A stretch of DNA of 42,433 nt. Origin: Hyphomicrobiales bacterium. GTDB lineage: Bacteria > Pseudomonadota > Alphaproteobacteria > Rhizobiales > Methyloligellaceae. Positions within the stretch are counted from its first letter, which is position 1. Each line of letters opens with the position of its first letter. Shown here one piece after another: positions 38,976 to 42,433 of the stretch. Position numbers and translations under genes: made by a program. The notes beneath the pieces were generated by a model, which did not search any database, was not told where the DNA came from, and saw only the letters and a list, made by a program, of their open reading frames with translations. The DNA is taken from the NCBI GenBank assembly GCA_003228955.1, contig QIGN01000109.1, forward strand, positions 1 to 42,433. Direction: 5' to 3'.

Positions 38976-40009
38976 CGGCGAACCTGCGCGATCAGATCCG
39001 CGACATGTTCGGGCGGCGTTTGCGGCACGATGCCGTGACCGAGATTGAAGATGAAGGGACCCTCTCCCAGCACCGCCAGTATCTCATCCACCCGGCGGGT
39101 CAGGGCGTCGCCGCCATTGACCAGCAGCAAGGGATCGAGATTCCCCTGCACCGTGACATCGCGCTGGAGTTCGCGGGCGATAAAATCGAGCGGCAGAGAG
39201 GTATCACAGCTTAACCCGTTTACGCCCGTCTTCGCGGCATAGCCCGCGTAGGCCGGGCCGCTCCCCCGGGGAAATCCGATGACCGGCGCATCCACGCCCT
39301 TCGCGCGAATACCCGATACGATGGCGCGAACCGGTTCAACGCACCAGCGCTCAAACTCGCCATCGGGGAGATTTCCGGCCCAGCTGTCGAATATCTGCAA
39401 GACCTGCGCGCCGGCCGCCACCTGGGCGCAAAGATATTCGACCGAGACCTCAACCAGCAGATCGGTCAGCACCTGAAAGGCCTCGGGGTCGCGGTAGGCC
39501 AACCCGCGCGCCGCCGCCTGATCCGGGCTGCCCCGGCCGCCAATCATATAGGTGGCGACCGTCCAGGGCGCACCGCAAAATCCGATCAGCGCCACTTTGC
39601 TCTCAAGACCCGCCCGCACCTGGCGGACGGTTTCAAACACCGGCGCCAGATGTTCCAGAAATCTGTCCCGGGACAGCGCGCGGATCGCATCGCCATCGCC
39701 GAGCGGTTCCAGAACCGGCCCTTCATTCTGGATGAAGTCAACCTTCTGGCCCAGCGCATGAGGCACCACAAGAATATCCGAGAACAATATTGCGGCATCG
39801 AAACCGAAGCGGTCTATCGGCTGAAGCGTCACCCGCGCCGCAAGTTCAGGATTATAACAGAGATCGAGAAACGAGCCCGCACCCGCCCGAATCTCACGAT
39901 ACTCGGGCAGATATCTGCCAGCCTGGCGCATCAGCCAAACGGGCGGAGGATTGCAGGTTTCTCCGGACAGCGCGCGAAGGAGTACCGGAGTTTCGGTTGA
40001 CGACTGAAT
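38972..40009 (-). CDS. hemE: Uroporphyrinogen decarboxylase, with an ATT start codon
   Basis: A 345-residue enzyme that removes four carboxyl groups from uroporphyrinogen III in haem synthesis. The active-site block RQAGRYLPEYR (about 28-38), FSDILVVPHALGQ and the closing GLSCDTSLPLDFIAR-type and FNLGHGIVPQT segments are visible. The first in-frame ATG (39931) is in the middle of the conserved block PVWLMRQAGRYL, so it cannot be the true start. Between it and the stop at 40025-40027 there is no ATG, GTG or TTG. ATT at 40009-40007, with GGGGGA seven bases before it, gives the normal N-terminus (QSSTETPVLLRALSGE). The promoter must lie in the origin region. Confidence 0.9.
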   Translation of the reverse strand: MQSSTETPVLLRALSGETCNPPPVWLMRQAGRYLPEYREIRAGAGSFLDLCYNPELAARVTLQPIDRFGFDAAILFSDILVVPHALGQKVDFIQNEGPVLEPLGDGDAIRALSRDRFLEHLAPVFETVRQVRAGLESKVALIGFCGAPWTVATYMIGGRGSPDQAAARGLAYRDPEAFQVLTDLLVEVSVEYLCAQVAAGAQVLQIFDSWAGNLPDGEFERWCVEPVRAIVSGIRAKGVDAPVIGFPRGSGPAYAGYAAKTGVNGLSCDTSLPLDFIARELQRDVTVQGNLDPLLLVNGGDALTRRVDEILAVLGEGPFIFNLGHGIVPQTPPEHVADLIAQVRR

Positions 40010-40040
40010 GGCGTGTTCCCCCGCCTAATAATACAATAAG

Positions 40041-40052
40041 GATTCTAGATTC
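40041..40052. promoter_or_regulatory. Paired GANTC methylation sites in the origin
   Basis: GATTC at 40041-40045 and again at 40048-40052, seven bases apart, inside the AT-rich part of the origin. CcrM-type adenine methylation at GANTC links origin firing and gene expression to the cell cycle in alphaproteobacteria. Confidence 0.6.
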
Positions 40053-40077
40053 TTCTTTTCAGTATATTTTTCTTTAG

Positions 40078-40105
40078 TGTGGATATCGGATATTGTTTTT
40101 ACACA
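40078..40105. promoter_or_regulatory. DnaA boxes in the origin
   Basis: TGTGGATAT (40078-40086; complement ATATCCACA) has one mismatch to TTATCCACA, and TTTTACACA (40097-40105) fits TTWTNCACA perfectly. The two face each other across ten bases in the AT-rich part. Confidence 0.7.
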
Positions 40106-40434
40106 CCAGTCTCTCCACATGAAACTCACAAACCGGCCTTCTCCGCCACTGTGATATTCGCATATCGGGTTCGCGATGTGGCAAGCGGACCATATCGTGA
40201 AATGTAACGCGGGTTCAGGATCGCTTCCAGGCTTCGGGGATGCCGGCGGCGCCTGTTGAAACAGCATGGACAAAACCTGCATAAAATATTTGTAAAATGC
40301 CTTGTGGGGAACTTGGAAAACCGTCATCCACGGCGTCACGGCTGTGGACCGTTTGGTGGAGAAGGCGGGACAGCGCGGCCGCAATCATGGATGATGCCGC
40401 TTGCGGCAGAACTTATCGACGGAGTTTCCAACGG

Positions 40435-41280
40435 GTGGCAAAGGGTTTACCAAAGTTTTTCCACCTGCATCTGATCTCGGATGCCACCGGAGAAACACTG
40501 AGCGCGATCGCCAAGGCGGCGATCGTGCAATACTCCCAGATCAAGAGCATCGAGCATGTTCATTCCCTGGTTCGCAACAAGCGCCAGCTGGACCGTGTTC
40601 TGCCGGAGATCGAGGCCGCGCCCGGCATAGTTCTCTACACGCTTGTGAACCCCGAACTCGCCAGGACGCTGGAAGATTATTGCGCGTCGCTCAACGTGCC
40701 CTGCGTCCCGGTGCTGGCGACCATCATGAAAGTCTTTGAGTCCTATCTTGGCGCGCCCTCCACGCCGACGATTGGCGGCCAGCATGTTCTCGACGCGGAA
40801 TACTTCGACCGCATCGACGCACTGAACTTCACCATGGCCCATGACGACGGGCGTCTGCCCGACGATCTCGGCGATGCGGATATCGTGATCGTCGGCATCT
40901 CCCGGACGTCAAAAACCCCGACCAGCATTTATCTCGCCCAGCGTGGTTTCAAGACCACCAATGTGCCGCTCATTCCGGCCCTGCCCCTGCCGCCGCAACT
41001 GGAAAAGGCGAAGGGCGTGTTTGTCGTCGGGCTGATCGCCAGCGCCGACCGGATTGCCCAGGTGCGCCGCAACCGCGTGCTGTCGCTCGCCGACCGGGAT
41101 CTGAATGAATATGTGGACCGTGATCTGATTGAAGAAGAGATCACCTTTACCCGCCGCCTGTGCAGCCGCAACGGGTGGCCGATCATCGATGTCACGCGCC
41201 GTTCGGTGGAAGAAACCGCGGCCGCCATACTGAAGCAGTATCATGGACAGCCTGCCGGCGCGGTGAAAGACACGGGTTAG
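40435..41280 (+). CDS. ppsR: PPSR/DUF299 bifunctional kinase-pyrophosphorylase
   Basis: A 281-residue PEP-synthase or pyruvate-phosphate-dikinase regulatory protein, which phosphorylates and dephosphorylates a threonine of its target using ADP/Pi. HLHLISDATGETL near the N-terminus and the P-loop GISRTSKTPTS (about 154-164) are the family hallmarks, as is the RRSVEETAAAIL end. GTG at 40435 has GGAG ten bases before it and sits just before the conserved N-terminus; upstream in-frame ATG codons (40387, 40297) give unlike residues inside the origin. It starts right of oriC in the order ppsR-maf-aroE, as in Caulobacter. Confidence 0.9.
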   Translation: MAKGLPKFFHLHLISDATGETLSAIAKAAIVQYSQIKSIEHVHSLVRNKRQLDRVLPEIEAAPGIVLYTLVNPELARTLEDYCASLNVPCVPVLATIMKVFESYLGAPSTPTIGGQHVLDAEYFDRIDALNFTMAHDDGRLPDDLGDADIVIVGISRTSKTPTSIYLAQRGFKTTNVPLIPALPLPPQLEKAKGVFVVGLIASADRIAQVRRNRVLSLADRDLNEYVDRDLIEEEITFTRRLCSRNGWPIIDVTRRSVEETAAAILKQYHGQPAGAVKDTG

Positions 41281-41283
41281 AAG

Positions 41284-41898
41284 ATGTTCGAAAGAATACC
41301 ATCGCCGCTCGTCCTGGGATCGGGAAGCGCCAGCCGGGCCGCGCTGCTCGAAGCGGCCGGCCTCACCTTTGAAACCGATCCCGCCGGCATTGATGAAGCT
41401 GCAATCCGCAAGGTGATCACCCGCGCCGAAGGCACAAACCTGTCCGATGTCGCCGATGTACTGGCGCGGGCAAAAGCCGAGACGGTCTCCGAGCGGCATC
41501 CCGGCGCGCTGGTAATCGGCGCGGACCAGGTGCTTGCCTGCGGTGATGAGCTGTTTGAAAAACCCGGCAACATGGAAGAAGCCCGCCGCACGCTGCTGGC
41601 GCTTCAGGGCCGGACCCACCAGCTGCACAGCGCCGTGGCGCTGGCGCGCGAGGGCGATGTTAATTGGGGATATGTCGAGACGGTCGATCTTTCCATGCGG
41701 GCGCTGACCCCCGAATTCATCGGCAGATATCTGGCGGCCGCGGGCGAGCGCGTGTTGCAGTCGGTGGGCGCGTATCAGTTCGAGGGGCTGGGGGTGCATC
41801 TCTTCGAGGAGATCAGGGGGGACTATTTCTCGATCCTCGGTTTGCCCCTGCTGGCGCTGCTGGCGCAGTTACGGCGCGAAGCCGGGCCGAAGCGATGA
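41284..41898 (+). CDS. maf: Maf-family nucleotide pyrophosphatase
   Basis: A 204-residue Maf/Ham1-like pyrophosphatase that hydrolyses non-canonical or methylated nucleotides. The N-terminal [16 protein letters not shown] segment (12-27), [26 protein letters not shown] (about 72-97) and the C-terminal GLPLLALL are typical. Which subtype it is (dTTP/UTP or m7GTP) is not certain; lack of the YhdE-type insert leans to the YceF side. It begins three bases after ppsR and its stop overlaps the aroE start as ATGA. Confidence 0.9.
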   Translation: MFERIPSPLVLGSGSASRAALLEAAGLTFETDPAGIDEAAIRKVITRAEGTNLSDVADVLARAKAETVSERHPGALVIGADQVLACGDELFEKPGNMEEARRTLLALQGRTHQLHSAVALAREGDVNWGYVETVDLSMRALTPEFIGRYLAAAGERVLQSVGAYQFEGLGVHLFEEIRGDYFSILGLPLLALLAQLRREAGPKR

Positions 41899-42433
41899 CC
41901 CTCAGGGCATGCGTTATCGGCTGGCCGGTCGGGCATTCGCGCTCGCCGCTCATTCACGGCCATTGGCTTGAGCAATACGGCATTGACGGCGCCTATATGA
42001 GGCAAGCCGTGGCGCCGGACGATCTGACGGATTTTCTCCTTCAGCTCGAAGCGCGCGGGTTTGCCGGCGCGAATGTGACCGTGCCGCACAAGGAAGCCGC
42101 GCTCGCGGCGGCGGACCGGGCGGATGACGCGGCGCGGGCCATCGGGGCCGCGAATACGCTGTGGATAGAAGGGAAGAAACTCCACGCCTCGAACACCGAC
42201 GCCTACGGGTTCCTGGCCAATCTGGACGAGGGTGCGCCGGGGTGGGATGATGCGAAATCTTCCGCGCTCGTCCTTGGGGCCGGCGGCGCGGCGCGCGCGG
42301 TTGTCTATGCCCTCATCTCCCGGGGATTTGGCGAAATCCGGCTGGCGAACCGGACCGGCTCGCGCGCCGAAGCGCTGGCGGCGCATTTTGGTGGATCGGT
42401 TCAGGTCCACGACTGGGAGAAGCGCGGCAGTCA
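41895..42433 (+). CDS. aroE: Shikimate dehydrogenase, N-terminal part (runs off the window)
   Basis: The first 179 residues of AroE, which reduces 3-dehydroshikimate to shikimate with NADPH. The substrate-binding start [21 protein letters not shown] (about 5-25), the catalytic Lys66 in [18 protein letters not shown] and the nucleotide-binding motif GAGGAARAV, followed by [11 protein letters not shown], are all present. ATG at 41895 overlaps the maf stop (ATGA), so translation is coupled. The C-terminal third is missing because the window ends at 42433. Confidence 0.93.
   Translation, partial: MTLRACVIGWPVGHSRSPLIHGHWLEQYGIDGAYMRQAVAPDDLTDFLLQLEARGFAGANVTVPHKEAALAAADRADDAARAIGAANTLWIEGKKLHASNTDAYGFLANLDEGAPGWDDAKSSALVLGAGGAARAVVYALISRGFGEIRLANRTGSRAEALAAHFGGSVQVHDWEKRGS

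Larger units (their letters stand above)
40010..40434. other. Probable chromosomal replication origin, oriC
   Basis: The 425-base gap between hemE and the ppsR gene is the known origin position in Caulobacter and Rickettsia. It contains a strongly AT-rich stretch (about 40024-40105), a natural site for strand opening. Inside it are a perfect DnaA box, TTTTACACA (40097-40105), and a one-mismatch box on the other strand, TGTGGATAT (40078-40086). Two GATTC sites (40041-40045 and 40048-40052) are CcrM/GANTC motifs. Weaker boxes are CTCTCCACA (40111-40119), TGTGGGGAA (40303-40311) and TCATCCACG (40324-40332). ATATCG occurs three times (40083, 40162, 40192). There is no TTAA, so no canonical CtrA site. 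Genes on both sides point away. Inferred, not measured. Confidence 0.8.

Noticed and set aside
40282-40298. Promoter for ppsR at the TAAAAT boxes in the origin
   Set aside because: The possible -35 elements (TTGAAA at 40256, TGGACA at 40267) have spacers of 20 or 9 bases, so no confident pair exists.

Overview
The window looks like chromosomal DNA of a GC-rich, autotrophy-capable alphaproteobacterium, most likely of the Hyphomicrobiales (Rhizobiales) or a near relative. Three things support this: red-type (form IC) RuBisCO with CbbX; the conserved alphaproteobacterial order ftsK-lolA-xthA-cNMP protein-cenR, leuS-lptE-holA and parB-parA-rsmG-mnmG-mnmE-rho-hemJ-hemE; and, between parA and parB, an intergenic hairpin of a type I remember as frequent in Rhizobiales. 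Species cannot be named from the sequence. I see no insertion sequence, phage, integrase, rRNA operon or CRISPR array.

Layout. 1-4167: the end of a Calvin-cycle operon (transketolase tail, cbbA, cbbL, cbbS, cbbX). 4168-8949: a four-gene polyamine-type ABC importer (ATPase, binding protein, two permeases) with a hairpin after the binding-protein gene. 9046-9691: tRNA-Gly(GCC) and a small membrane protein. 9816-12456: PrdX-type deacylase, CnoX-like thioredoxin/TPR protein, stand-alone LON-domain protein, a perfect 34-bp inverted repeat, and a Trm112-like protein. 12478-15985: MFS carrier, UbiH-type hydroxylase, acyl-CoA thioesterase. 16133-17925: sigma-54-type promoter, glnK, amtB, terminator. 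17967-22700: CtrA box, aminotransferase, ftsK, lolA. 22701-23074: probable small RNA or leader with a strong terminator. 23075-25459: xthA, a cyclic-nucleotide-binding protein and the CenR-type response regulator. 25606-31193: YkuD protein, YggS, leuS, lptE, holA. 31211-40009: parB, parA, rsmG, mnmG, mnmE, rho, hemJ, hemE, all leftward, with two parS sites. 40010-40434: probable chromosome origin (oriC). 40435-42433: ppsR, maf and the start of aroE, all rightward.

How it fits together. The right part is the replication-origin and segregation hub. Genes on both sides of the origin are transcribed away from it, parS lies 4-6 kb from it, and ParA/ParB are encoded about 7-9 kb away. FtsK, the CenR-type regulator and two canonical CtrA boxes add cell-cycle links. 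The left part is metabolic: carbon fixation, polyamine-type uptake and ammonium uptake. The most notable sequence-level observations are the AT-rich origin with a perfect DnaA box and twin GANTC sites; a hemE gene whose only sensible start codon is AUU; parS embedded in rsmG; the 34-bp perfect inverted repeat with a G-quadruplex motif in each arm; and the small-RNA candidate before xthA.
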